64,000 nt of DNA from Hymenobacter rigui (GTDB lineage: Bacteria; Bacteroidota; Bacteroidia; Cytophagales; Hymenobacteraceae): positions 421,602 through 485,601 of the forward strand of contig NZ_RWIT01000003.1 of the NCBI RefSeq assembly GCF_003944715.1, read 5' to 3'. The stretch's first letter is position 1. Each line of letters starts with the position of its first letter. Below are positions 9,071-17,359 of the stretch, piece by piece. The notes beneath the pieces were generated by a model. The model searched no databases. It saw nothing but the letters and a program-made list of their open reading frames with translations, and was not told where the DNA came from. The position numbers and the translations under genes were made by a program.

Positions 9071-10399
9071 TTAGGGCATGCGCAGGTCGGCCGGAAGCTT
9101 TTTCATGGAGCCGATAAAGAAGCCCCGGCGGTACCGGTCGGCCGTCATACTATCCCAGTGAATAACGCCGGCCGCATACTGGTAGGTCTGCCACAGATTC
9201 AGGACAATGCCCAGCACCAATACTGTGCGCACTGCCACGCGGGCCGGCTGCTGCCAGCTCGCCGCGGCGGCCGCCAGCGCGGCCACACACAAGGCCAGCA
9301 GCGGATACAGGCTAATAAGCGGCCGGCAGCCAAAGCTGCCCCCGTACCACCACTCCCGCCAGCTGAACGTAACGTACAGTACCACGGGCAGCGTCAGCAG
9401 CACCGCGCCGCCCACGCCCCGCAGCCGCGGCGGCAGCACCAGCAGGCCCAGCAGCGCTACACCAGCCAGGGGCGTGTACAGCAGCCAGCCCTTCTTAAAG
9501 CTGAACAGCCCGTCCAGCAGGTGCGGGTGCAGAAAGTCGAATCCTTCGCCCTGGTAGGTATCCAGCCACCAGTGCCCGCTTACCGCGTGCCAGAACACTG
9601 GCTGCCACACTACCACGGCCAGCACCAAGGCACCGGCCAGCAGCACCTGCCGGGGCCGGGCCAGCAGCCATTTCAGCCAGCCCAGTAGTCCGCCCTTGGT
9701 AGCTATACCCCACCCGACCGGCACCAGCGCATACAGTGCCTCCGTGGGCCGGGCTAGCATGGCCAGCCCCAGCAGCAGCCCCAGCACGGCCGCCCACCGG
9801 ATATTGCGGGTTTCGTACCAAGCCCCCGTGGCCCACACCAGCCCCACGTGCCACAAAAACAGCAGACTATGGGCCATGGGGCTTTCGTAACTGGCGTACA
9901 TAAACCAGTTGGTGCCCAGCCCGATACAGGCCAGCGCCCACGCTACTACGGCATCATTCTGCGGGAAATACCGCTGCAACAGCCGGCGTAACAGCCACAG
10001 CCCCAGCAATCCATGAAAGAGGCCGGCCAGCATAATGGCCTGCTGGTAGGGCCTGGAAAATCCATCGGCGGGCAGGCCGCGCAGGCGGGCCCAGGTATGG
10101 GCACCCGCAAACCAGGGCAGCTCGGCCAGGGCCACGCCCAGCGGGTACTTGGAAATCGTGTTACCGTTGGGCAGCTTCAGCAGGCCCATATACGGCTGAG
10201 GACCGGGCCGGTACACCTGCTCAATGCGCAGCAATGAATCGGCCCGACCGGCATCCTGGTAGAGCAGCACGGAGGGCAGGTACACGTAGTAGCCGCCCGC
10301 GTCACTGTCAAATACTTCCAGCGGCTTCCAGCGTTTATCGTTGAAAGTGGCCAGAATGAGCAGTAATGCAGTAAAGAAGAAAACAATAATGGATTTCAC
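9071..10399 (-). CDS. Polytopic GT-C-like membrane protein, paralog c
   Basis: The frame is open to 10594, but that would overlap the dioxygenase gene. A GTG at 10399 begins right before the first TM (VKSIIVFFFTALLLILATF) and leaves a 20 bp gap, giving 442 residues. Loop 1 has DSDAGGYYVYLPSV. FSFKKGWLLYTP and WWYGGSFGCRPLISLYP mark it as a paralog of the proteins at 7.6 and 12 kb. Predicted role: transfer of a lipid-linked sugar at the outer face of the inner membrane, acceptor unknown. The start choice is based on context and no ribosome-binding site is evident, which is usual in Bacteroidota. Confidence 0.7.
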   Translation of the reverse strand: MKSIIVFFFTALLLILATFNDKRWKPLEVFDSDAGGYYVYLPSVLLYQDAGRADSLLRIEQVYRPGPQPYMGLLKLPNGNTISKYPLGVALAELPWFAGAHTWARLRGLPADGFSRPYQQAIMLAGLFHGLLGLWLLRRLLQRYFPQNDAVVAWALACIGLGTNWFMYASYESPMAHSLLFLWHVGLVWATGAWYETRNIRWAAVLGLLLGLAMLARPTEALYALVPVGWGIATKGGLLGWLKWLLARPRQVLLAGALVLAVVVWQPVFWHAVSGHWWLDTYQGEGFDFLHPHLLDGLFSFKKGWLLYTPLAGVALLGLLVLPPRLRGVGGAVLLTLPVVLYVTFSWREWWYGGSFGCRPLISLYPLLALCVAALAAAAASWQQPARVAVRTVLVLGIVLNLWQTYQYAAGVIHWDSMTADRYRRGFFIGSMKKLPADLRMP

Positions 10400-10419
10400 G
10401 CAGTCAGTACTAGCATTGT

Positions 10420-10956
10420 TCAGGAAGTCGGCGTAACCGGCGCCGGGGCCTCCATGTAGGTGCCGCAGACCTTGCAGGTGCGCAGGTCGTCGGAAGCCCA
10501 GAAGCGGTTCATAATAGGTGGCAGCTGCGCCACGATGTCGGTAATTTCGGTAAACTCCTCGTGCAGCTTGTTGCCGCAGTTTTCGCAGTACCACTGAAAG
10601 CCATCCAGCTCACCCGGCGTGCGGTACCGCTCCAGCACCAGCCCAATGGTACCGGCCGGCCGGCGCGGCGAGTGGGGCACCCCACCCGGTAGCAGAAACA
10701 TGCTCCCCTGCTTGATTTCGATATCTACGGGCTTGCCGTCTTCAATAATCTTAACCACAATGTCGCCCTCAATCTGCAGGAACAGCTCCTCCCCTTCGTC
10801 CACGTGGTAGTCTTTGCGGGTGTTAGGGCCGCCCACCACCATCACAATGAAGTCCTTGTTATCCTTAAATACCTGCTGATTGCCGACGGGCGGCTTAAGC
10901 AGATGGCGGTGTTCATCAATCCACTGCTGAAAATTGAACGGACGGGCGACGGACAT
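10420..10956 (-). CDS. 3-Hydroxyanthranilate 3,4-dioxygenase
   Basis: A 178-residue cupin that opens the ring of 3-hydroxyanthranilate, giving 2-amino-3-carboxymuconate semialdehyde, the ACMSD substrate. Catalytic iron ligands His51, Glu57 and His95 and substrate arginines Arg47 and Arg99 match those known for the Cupriavidus enzyme. A second, rubredoxin-like iron site is formed by Cys124/Cys127 (CENC) and Cys161/Cys164 (CKVC), as in bacterial forms. It is the first gene of the minus-strand run of GT-C and ACMSD genes, so pathway and glycosylation genes probably share a transcript. Confidence 0.95.
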   Translation of the reverse strand: MSVARPFNFQQWIDEHRHLLKPPVGNQQVFKDNKDFIVMVVGGPNTRKDYHVDEGEELFLQIEGDIVVKIIEDGKPVDIEIKQGSMFLLPGGVPHSPRRPAGTIGLVLERYRTPGELDGFQWYCENCGNKLHEEFTEITDIVAQLPPIMNRFWASDDLRTCKVCGTYMEAPAPVTPTS

Positions 10957-11112
10957 AGCGTGAATGGTTGAATTGCGGGATGAGTGACGCGGTGCAGGAT
11001 GCGAATGTAGGCGTTTGCCTGATTTCCTGGCGCAGACAGGCAGCGGCCTTACCGGTTCCCGCGTACTTTGCGGTTACTGCATACCTATTCACCCATCCAA
11101 CCATTTCTGCAA

Positions 11113-11898
11113 ATGGATTTTCTTTCCCAACGCGCCCTGGTGGGCGGCAGTACGCAGGGCATTGGCCGGGCCGTAGCCGAGGAGCTGGCCCGGCGAGGTG
11201 CTACCGTTACCCTACTGGCCCGCAACGAAGCATCCCTGCGCGAAGCCGCTGCTGCCCTCCCCACGCCCGCCGGCCAGCACCACGACTTTATTGTGGCCGA
11301 CTTCAGCCAGCCTGAGATATTGCGGCAGGCGGTACACAACTACTTAAGCGCGCACCCCGCGGGTTTCGATGTGCTGGTGAACAATACCGGCGGCCCGGCC
11401 GGCGGGCCTATTCTGGATGCGCCGGTGGAGGCGTTCCGGGCGGCGTTTGAGCAGCATCTGGTGTGCAACCACCTGCTGGCGCAGGCCGTGACACCGGGTA
11501 TGCGTAGCCGGGGGCGGGGCCGCATCATCAATATCATCAGCACCTCGGTGAAGCAGCCGCTGCCGGGGCTGGGCGTCAGCAACACCATTCGGGCGGCAGT
11601 GGCCAACTGGGCCAAAACCCTGGCCAATGAGCTGGCCGCCGACGGCATTACCGTGAATAACGTGCTACCCGGTGCCACCATCACGCAGCGGCACACGTCG
11701 CTGATTGAAAAGAAAACCGAGCAGACCGGCCAGACTACCGAGCAGGTGGAAGCCGCTATGCTCAAGCTCATTCCGGCTCACCGTTTCGGGCAGGCCTCGG
11801 AAGTAGCGGCGGCCGTGGCATTTCTGGCCTCTGAGGCCGCCGCCTACATCACCGGCATCAACATTCCCGTAGACGGCGGCCGGACGGGAAATCTGTAG
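11113..11898 (+). CDS. Short-chain dehydrogenase/reductase family protein with degenerate active site
   Basis: ATG at 11113 (MDFLSQRALVGG) gives 261 residues; the frame is open upstream to 11068. The Rossmann glycine motif GGSTQGIG, NNTGG after strand 4, and a C-terminal ITGINIPVDGG loop are classical SDR features. The catalytic YxxxK is absent: aligning to the usual YSASKAA, the protein has SNTIRAA, so Tyr is Ser and Lys is Arg. Ordinary oxidoreductase chemistry is therefore doubtful. It is divergent from the 3-HAA dioxygenase gene, which suggests a link to tryptophan catabolism, but the role is unknown. Confidence 0.85.
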   Translation: MDFLSQRALVGGSTQGIGRAVAEELARRGATVTLLARNEASLREAAAALPTPAGQHHDFIVADFSQPEILRQAVHNYLSAHPAGFDVLVNNTGGPAGGPILDAPVEAFRAAFEQHLVCNHLLAQAVTPGMRSRGRGRIINIISTSVKQPLPGLGVSNTIRAAVANWAKTLANELAADGITVNNVLPGATITQRHTSLIEKKTEQTGQTTEQVEAAMLKLIPAHRFGQASEVAAAVAFLASEAAAYITGINIPVDGGRTGNL

Positions 11899-11920
11899 GC
11901 GTTTGGTGCTGGCTGCACGT

Positions 11921-11977
11921 TGTCAGCTGCCGGTTATCAGAAGCTCTTTACCAGCAACTGGCAACCGGCAGCTGACA
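11921..11977. repeat. Heptamer-phased inverted repeat between convergent genes
   Basis: TGTCAGCTGCCGGTT (11921-11935) pairs perfectly with AACCGGCAGCTGACA (11963-11977). The right arm reads as heptamers ACCAGCA ACTGGCA ACCGGCA GCTGACA. It lies between the SDR stop and the stop of the convergent GT-C gene, so it may act as a bidirectional terminator, although there is no T-tract. Confidence 0.8.
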
Positions 11978-11978
11978 C

Positions 11979-13874
11979 CTAATGTCCGACGGCAGCGGTA
12001 GTCTGGGGGGTGAGCAGCTCCAGGCGCAGGTTGTCGATGAAGGCCACGGAACCGTTGTTGCTGAGGCCATACACCCGCAGCTCGTCGGTGGGCTGCACAT
12101 CGGCAGCCAGGGGCACGTCGAACCAGATGTCGTTCCAGGCCTTGTTGACGCAGCCGTTGTTTTGCAGGCGCACGGCGTGGTACTGCACCGATTTGCCCTG
12201 CCGCTCCACTGCCAGCACCAGCTGGTCGTTCCAGGCTCCCCAATCGGAATACACCTGGCCGGAGGCGCGGACCCAGCTGCCGGGCTCCAGGCCAGCCGCG
12301 CCCACGCCCAGCACCAGCGGCGGACTGAACTGCTTGCCGCCCCCAATGCGCGCCGACTGCCCGCTGCTACTGCCCCGCTCGTTGCTGATGCCGGTTTCGG
12401 TGGTTACGGGCTGCCCCTCAAAATCGAGGACGCCCAGCGTGCGGCGGCTGAAGTGCGTGGTTACCTGCCGGATGCGGGTGGGCACATCGAGCAGCGCGTA
12501 GTCGTCCTGGGTGAGGCGGGCTTTGCTGAACACGGCTTCGTAGTAGGGCCGGGTCATTTCCTCGGGGTGAATGATGCCGTACATGTACTGCCAGTGCTGA
12601 AACAGATTCAGGTCGATGAAGCCCACCAGCAGCGGCAGCAGCACCCACAGGCCCGCCACGCGCCGCCAGCCGGGTGCCCAGAACCAAGCCACCAAGGCCG
12701 CCAGCGGCAGGCTCAGGGCCGCGTACGACGACACCATGGCCCGCTGCCCGAAGCTGCCGCCGTACCACCAAATGTCCCAGGCCGAAACCACCCACAGCGT
12801 GGCTATTCCGTACACCAGCACGGCCAGGCTCACCTTGCGGTTTTGCCAGAGCAGGACTGCCAGCCCCAGTGGCAGAAGCAGCATAAGCGGCGTGTACACC
12901 AGCCAGCCCTTCTTGAAGCTGATGAGTACTTCGCGCAGGTGCGGATGCAGGAAGGAAAAACCCTGTTCCTGGTAGCTGTACACAATAAAGGAGCCCGTCA
13001 TGGCGTGCCAGTACAGCAGCTGCGGCAGCACCGCCACGGCTCCACAGGCGGCCAGCAGCAGCACATCGGGCCAGCGGCGCAGCAGCAGCTGCCCTTTTGC
13101 CCGCAGAGCCGCGCCCGAATCGATGCCCCACAGCAGCGGCAGCAGTACCGCCACCGCCTCCGACGGCCGGGACAACACCAGCAGCCCCAGCGCCAGCCCG
13201 ATACCCGCTGCCCAGCCCAGGGCCGGCCGCTGGTGCCAGCGCACCGTGCACCACAGCAGCAGGGCATACAGCGTGAACCCGTAGGTGTGCGACATGGCCG
13301 CATCGAACACCGCGTACTGGAAGTAGTTGGTACCCAGCACTACCAGCACCAGCGTAACGGCCGTTACCGCATCCGAAAAAAAGCTTCGGAGCACCTTCCG
13401 CAGTACTACCAGACCCAGCACGCCATACGCAATACCCCCAAAGGCAATAGCCACCTGATACGGCGCCGAAAAGCCATCCTGCGGGTAGCCCAGCAGCCCG
13501 GCTGCCCAGTGGCCCAGCCAGAAAAACGGAAATTCCAGCACGGCTACCCCTATGGGATATTTCATCACCAGGGTGCCATCCGTGAGGCCGGGGGCCGCAA
13601 ACGCCTGGTAAAAGCTGCTCGACGGGCCATACTCACGCATGATATCCGGCACGAAGCGCAGGTAGCGCAAATCATGGTAGATGAACTTGGCGGGCAGGTA
13701 CAGGTAGTAGCCCATGGCATCCCAGGTCAGGATGGCCTGCACGTTGCGCGTGTCCCAGTACGGTGCCAGCAGTCGGGCCTGCACCATCAGCACTGCCAGA
13801 ATCAGCAGTGTTACGAGGGAGTACCAGCGGCGGGGCGTCGGCTCGGAAAGCGGAAGGGAATCGACCTGCTGCAT
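11979..13874 (-). CDS. GT-C-like membrane protein d with C-terminal jelly-roll-like module
   Basis: 631 residues. The first roughly 450 are a polytopic domain paralogous to the proteins at 7.6 and 9.1 kb: DAMGYYLYLPAKF in loop 1, ISFKKGWLVYTP, WWYGGSFGQRAMVSSY. The rest is an extracytoplasmic tail starting near VLDFEGQPV and containing RASGQVYSDWG, WNDIWFDVP and ELRVYGLSNN, ending FIDNLRLELL. That order mirrors the lipoprotein module at 13.9-17.1 kb, so an enzyme and a module that otherwise occurs alone appear fused here. It lies 42 bp after the lipoprotein at 13.9 kb on the same strand. Confidence 0.78.
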   Translation of the reverse strand: MQQVDSLPLSEPTPRRWYSLVTLLILAVLMVQARLLAPYWDTRNVQAILTWDAMGYYLYLPAKFIYHDLRYLRFVPDIMREYGPSSSFYQAFAAPGLTDGTLVMKYPIGVAVLEFPFFWLGHWAAGLLGYPQDGFSAPYQVAIAFGGIAYGVLGLVVLRKVLRSFFSDAVTAVTLVLVVLGTNYFQYAVFDAAMSHTYGFTLYALLLWCTVRWHQRPALGWAAGIGLALGLLVLSRPSEAVAVLLPLLWGIDSGAALRAKGQLLLRRWPDVLLLAACGAVAVLPQLLYWHAMTGSFIVYSYQEQGFSFLHPHLREVLISFKKGWLVYTPLMLLLPLGLAVLLWQNRKVSLAVLVYGIATLWVVSAWDIWWYGGSFGQRAMVSSYAALSLPLAALVAWFWAPGWRRVAGLWVLLPLLVGFIDLNLFQHWQYMYGIIHPEEMTRPYYEAVFSKARLTQDDYALLDVPTRIRQVTTHFSRRTLGVLDFEGQPVTTETGISNERGSSSGQSARIGGGKQFSPPLVLGVGAAGLEPGSWVRASGQVYSDWGAWNDQLVLAVERQGKSVQYHAVRLQNNGCVNKAWNDIWFDVPLAADVQPTDELRVYGLSNNGSVAFIDNLRLELLTPQTTAAVGH

Positions 13875-13916
13875 GTAGTCAGATAGTAGGATATCAGAAG
13901 TAACCTTGACCGGAGC

Positions 13917-14471
13917 CTATTCGGCAATGCGCAGCCGGATGTCGTCGAGGTAGAGCGGCTCGGTGGCGTTGTTGCGCCACAGGAAGAAGCGCAGGTGCGC
14001 ATCGGCCGGCAGATTGGCCGTGAGCGGGGCCTTCCACTGCACCTGCTGCCAGGAGCCGTAGTCTTTTACCCGGTCGGTGAGGTTGAGCTGCTGCGAGTAG
14101 AGCACCTTGAAATCGGCCCCGCTGCCCTGCACCACCTGCACCACCAATGCCCCCGTGGAGCCCGGCCCGGCCAGATACACCCACCCTTCAGCCTCAATGG
14201 CCGGAATGGCCCGCGGGCTGAGCTGGCTCAGAGCCCGGTCGTAGGTATGGCCGTATTCCCGGTCCTTGTTCACGCGCACGGCCAGGCGGCCGGAGTGGGC
14301 ATGCTCATCCGTAATGCTCAGCCCTTCGGTTTCCCAGCCCACCACCGATTCAAAATCGTTGGTAGTGAAGTACCGGGCATCGGGGGCGGCGTTTTCGGGC
14401 GCGGAGGTACAGGCACTCAGGGCCAGCAGGCCCAGGGCAGCCCACAGGCCAGTCAATTTATTCAGATGCAT
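13917..14471 (-). CDS. Lipoprotein with DFE..GW/DDL module (copy 2)
   Basis: 184 residues. Signal peptide with lipobox ALSAC (Cys near residue 21), then TTNDFESVVGWETEGLSI, HAHSGRLAVRV, AEGWVYLAGPG, YGSWQQVQW and LRFFLWRNN, ending YLDDIRLRI. It is clearly paralogous to the genes at 16036 and 16571, sharing NDFESVVGW and LYLDDI. Strand-rich sequence with conserved Trp and Asp-Asp suggests a sugar-binding jelly roll, unproven. It lies between two GT-C genes on the same strand with 38-42 bp gaps, consistent with one operon. Confidence 0.8.
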   Translation of the reverse strand: MHLNKLTGLWAALGLLALSACTSAPENAAPDARYFTTNDFESVVGWETEGLSITDEHAHSGRLAVRVNKDREYGHTYDRALSQLSPRAIPAIEAEGWVYLAGPGSTGALVVQVVQGSGADFKVLYSQQLNLTDRVKDYGSWQQVQWKAPLTANLPADAHLRFFLWRNNATEPLYLDDIRLRIAE

Positions 14472-14509
14472 AACTCGTGTAAAACGTAGGATACCAGAAA
14501 AATACGCCG

Positions 14510-15841
14510 CTACTCCACCTGCGCCCGCACCGCAGTACGCTCCGCTGAGTCAGCCCCAGAGCGCCAGGCCACCGCCAGCACAAACACCGAGATGAAGAGC
14601 GTGAGCGAAGTCAGATAGGCGTAAGGAATCTGGATGAAGGCGTAGAACGTGCTCAGGTAGAACCCCAGCGAGGCCAGCGCCAGCACCCGGTAATCGAGGC
14701 GACGGCGCAGCAGCCAATAGGCCCCGGCGCTCAGGGCCACGGCCCCCACCGAGGCCACCACGTGGGCCTTCTGCAGCCACCCGATGCGGTTCGGCAGGTC
14801 GCCGCCCAGGTAGGTATAGAAGTAGGAGGCAAATCCCAGCCCGCTGAACAGGTGCGGCGGCCGGCCCTCGGGGCTGTCGGCGCGGCTCCACTCGCCCAGG
14901 GTAGCAATTTTATACTCGCTCAGGGCGTGGGTAAAAATGGTCCAGTCCTTCGACAGAAACGGCACCACGTACAGCAGCACAACGCCCAGCACGGTTAGCC
15001 CGGCCACCGCCACGGCGTGCCAGCGCCCCCGCTCCCGCCACAGCAGCCACAAAAACAGCGGCACCCAGAACACCACCGAATAACGCGACAACAGGCATAG
15101 CACCAGCGCGGCCGCCTGCACCAGCGCTGAGCGGGAGAAGATGGAGGCCGCCAGCAGGCAGTAGTATGCAATAATGGTCGGCTCCACGGTATGCGCGAAC
15201 AGCCAGTAGTCGGCCGTAATCATGCGGCGCAGCACCAGCCAGGGTAAAATAGCGGCCACAGCAAATGCCACCAGCCGCAGCCGCTGGGTGTTCAGAAAAG
15301 CCAGATAGGCCCCAAAGCCAATCAGCAGCAGGATGCCCAGCGCCCACCAGCGGTAGTCCAGGCCCAATTTATCGGCCACCACGTAGGGCAGCCACTGCAG
15401 GGGCAGGTGGTTCGGGAACAGCGGGTACGGCAGGTTGGTGAGGTAGCGGTATACCACCTCGCCGCTCCGGAACCGCTCCACGTAGTTCTGCAGAATCGGA
15501 ATAATGTCGGAGGCGCGTACATCAATGGGGTTTCCCTGAATAACCGGGGCCTGAGCGTACAGCACGGCCACGCCGCCCAAAATGGCCGCCGCCCAGGAAC
15601 CCAGCAGCCGCCGGCCTTCCAGCGGAGCAGCGGGTTGCAGCGGCCGGTTCAGCTGGGCCATTACGGCACAGGCACATAGCAGCACCGAGGCCAGGTAAAA
15701 CCACAATGGGCTCCAGAACGGGCCGTAGTGTCCGCGCAGATCGGTGAACAGCCGCACCTGCAGCCAGAAAGCCAGTACCGCGCCCAGCTGCCACCAGATG
15801 CGCCGCTCACGCGGCCAGAAAGAAGATAGAAATTCGGCCAC
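14510..15841 (-). CDS. Polytopic GT-C-like membrane protein e
   Basis: GTG start at 15841, 443 residues, about eleven hydrophobic segments. Loop 1 carries NPIDVRASDIIPILQNYVE followed by RYLTNLPYPLFP. The acidic loop-1 residues and the length fit a GT-C fold, but it lacks the FSF-KGWL and YGGS-G-R motifs of paralogs b-d and so is a different subfamily. It lies 38 bp upstream of the lipoprotein at 13.9 kb and follows a 195 bp gap holding repeat sequences. Substrate unknown. Confidence 0.68.
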   Translation of the reverse strand: MAEFLSSFWPRERRIWWQLGAVLAFWLQVRLFTDLRGHYGPFWSPLWFYLASVLLCACAVMAQLNRPLQPAAPLEGRRLLGSWAAAILGGVAVLYAQAPVIQGNPIDVRASDIIPILQNYVERFRSGEVVYRYLTNLPYPLFPNHLPLQWLPYVVADKLGLDYRWWALGILLLIGFGAYLAFLNTQRLRLVAFAVAAILPWLVLRRMITADYWLFAHTVEPTIIAYYCLLAASIFSRSALVQAAALVLCLLSRYSVVFWVPLFLWLLWRERGRWHAVAVAGLTVLGVVLLYVVPFLSKDWTIFTHALSEYKIATLGEWSRADSPEGRPPHLFSGLGFASYFYTYLGGDLPNRIGWLQKAHVVASVGAVALSAGAYWLLRRRLDYRVLALASLGFYLSTFYAFIQIPYAYLTSLTLFISVFVLAVAWRSGADSAERTAVRAQVE

Positions 15842-15853
15842 GGGGAGGGTTTC

Positions 15854-15881
15854 TGGTTGCTAGTTGCTGGTTTCTAGTTGA
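15854..15881. repeat. Heptamer-phased array (single arm)
   Basis: TGGTTGC TAGTTGC TGGTTTC TAGTTGA, four degenerate 7-base units directly upstream of the GT-C gene start. The unit resembles that at 49.1 kb. No complementary arm was seen nearby. Confidence 0.6.
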
Positions 15882-15890
15882 CGCGGTAGT

Positions 15891-15998
15891 CCGTCATTCC
15901 GAATTGCCCGAGGCATAACGAGCTATTGGTTAATCACCTAACATCAGCCCGCAAGTCTCCTCGGCCCTTGGCTTGATGCGTCACATGCCCGGAATGGC
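15891..15998. repeat. Degenerate GTCAT-type hairpin element
   Basis: Outer ends CCGTCATTCCG and CCCGGAATGGCAG are roughly complementary, as are inner GCCCGAGG and CCTCGGCC. The middle is no longer paired. It looks like a decayed member of the hairpin family seen intact at 39.6, 44.6 and 45.7 kb. Confidence 0.45.
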
Positions 15999-16035
15999 AG
16001 GCTAGCAGAATATTCCATTCACGGCTATACCTGTT

Positions 16036-16578
16036 CTACTCCAGCGCCTTCACGCTCAGGTCGTCCAGGTACACCGGCTCGGAGGCGGTGTTGCGCCAGA
16101 GGTAGATGCGCAGCCGGTACTCAGGCTTGAGGTCGGGGGGCAGCGTGAACCGCTGGCTCACCGGCTTCCACTCCTTATAGTCTTTGATCTGGTCGGCCAG
16201 GTTAAGCTGTTCGGTATGCACCACCCGGAAGCCGCTGTTGGAAGTATCCACAATCTGCAGCACCACTGAGCCCGTGGACTGAGGGCCCATCAGCAGGGCC
16301 CAGGCATTCAGCTCCAACCCTTTCAGCGGGTGCACGGCGGCCTGGCCCACGGCCACGTCATAGGTCTGGCCGTATTCGCGGCCGGCATCCACCTTCACGG
16401 CGTACATGCCGGAGTGAGCCCGCTCTTTGGTCAGGCTGGCCGCGTCGCCGCCCCAGCCCACCACCGACTCGAAGTCGGAGCGCGTCACGTAGTCGCCCAC
16501 CCATTGGCCCTCACCGGGGCCGGCCGAGCAGGCGGCCAGCCCCGGGAGCAGCAACAGGCTCAGTGCGAGCTTATTCAC
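16036..16578 (-). CDS. Lipoprotein with DFE..GW/DDL module (copy 3)
   Basis: 180 residues from a GTG start that overlaps the stop of the upstream lipoprotein gene by 8 bp, so translation is probably coupled. Lipobox LAAC at about 14-17, then RSDFESVVGWGGD, RAHSGMYAVKV, LNAWALLMGPQ, EWKPVSQRFTLPPD and LRIYLWRN, ending VYLDDLSVKALE. It is very close in order and spacing to copies 2 and 4. Likely exported and lipid-anchored; ligand unknown. Confidence 0.82.
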   Translation of the reverse strand: MNKLALSLLLLPGLAACSAGPGEGQWVGDYVTRSDFESVVGWGGDAASLTKERAHSGMYAVKVDAGREYGQTYDVAVGQAAVHPLKGLELNAWALLMGPQSTGSVVLQIVDTSNSGFRVVHTEQLNLADQIKDYKEWKPVSQRFTLPPDLKPEYRLRIYLWRNTASEPVYLDDLSVKALE

Positions 16579-17122
16579 CTTTGGTGATGGTCAGGTCGTC
16601 GAGGTACGTAGGCTGGTCGGAGCCGCTGCGCCACATGTACACGCGCAGCTCGTGGCCGGCCTCTACGTTGGCGGGCAGGGTGAATTCCTTCTTCACCTCC
16701 GTCCACTCGTTGGCCTTGGTTACTTCCTTCTTCAGGTCAATGTTGTCCCAGAAAACCTGCTGATTGCCCTGAGCCGGGTTCATCACCTGCACCACAATGG
16801 AGGCCGTGGATTTGGGGTCAGCCGTCATTACCCAGCCGCTTACGTTCAGCTTCTGCACGCGCGAGGCGCTGGCTTTGCCCAGCAGGCTGATGTAGGAAAT
16901 GCCGTATTCCACGTCTTTGCTCACCTTCACGGAGTAGCGGCCCGAGTGCGCTTTTTCAGTAGTCAGCGACGGAGTGGCCGACACCCAGCCGTAGAGGTTC
17001 TCGAAGTCGTTCTGGGTGATGAGGTTAGCCGGAGCAACTTTCTCTTCAGTTTTCGAGCAGCCAGCCACCAGGGGCAGCGCCGCAACTGCCAACCAGGCAA
17101 AGCGGGTAACAGACAAGGTCAT
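16571..17122 (-). CDS. Lipoprotein with DFE..GW/DDL module (copy 4), first gene of operon
   Basis: 183 residues, lipobox LVAGC (Cys about 22). Module landmarks: TQNDFENLYGWVSA, KAHSGRYSVKV, VSGWVMTADPKS, EWTEVKKEFTLPAN, LRVYMWRSG and a final YLDDLTITKGE. It is the first gene of a minus-strand run (two lipoproteins, GT-C e, lipoprotein, GT-C d). A good Bacteroidota promoter lies 31 bases upstream. Confidence 0.82.
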   Translation of the reverse strand: MTLSVTRFAWLAVAALPLVAGCSKTEEKVAPANLITQNDFENLYGWVSATPSLTTEKAHSGRYSVKVSKDVEYGISYISLLGKASASRVQKLNVSGWVMTADPKSTASIVVQVMNPAQGNQQVFWDNIDLKKEVTKANEWTEVKKEFTLPANVEAGHELRVYMWRSGSDQPTYLDDLTITKGE

Positions 17123-17153
17123 AAGAATGAGGCAAGAGTGGCAAAAATGCCCA

Positions 17154-17183
17154 CAAAGATAGAACCGCCCCGCACCCTGGCAA
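17154..17183 (-). promoter_or_regulatory. Bacteroidota-type promoter of the lipoprotein/GT-C operon
   Basis: On the minus strand: TTG at 17181-17183, a 19-base spacer, then TATCTTTG at 17154-17161, an exact TAnnTTTG match. The spacing is right for the Bacteroidota primary sigma factor and leaves a leader of about 25 bases. Confidence 0.7.
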
Positions 17184-17359
17184 CAGGCTAAACGCTATTC
17201 CTGCCTGCAATAAAAACTTGCCTCTTACGCATGAAGGGCTGGGCGGGTTCAAAACGGATGCCGTAGTTTTGGAAGACCTTACCTGTTTGCCGCTTACGTA
17301 GCCCCGCGTAGGCAGCTGGTTGCAGGGTCCTTTTATCCTTCGCTACACTAGTGCGCAAT

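Noticed and set aside
10400..10594. N-terminal extension of the GT-C c protein
   Set aside because: It would overlap the 3-HAA dioxygenase gene by about 175 bp in another frame and precede the first TM with unrelated sequence.
11982..13886. 634-codon plus-strand open frame antisense to the GT-C d gene
   Set aside because: Its protein is His/Gln/Pro/Arg-rich with no domain; it mirrors a GC-rich gene in which the antisense frame seldom meets stops. The minus strand encodes a clear membrane protein.
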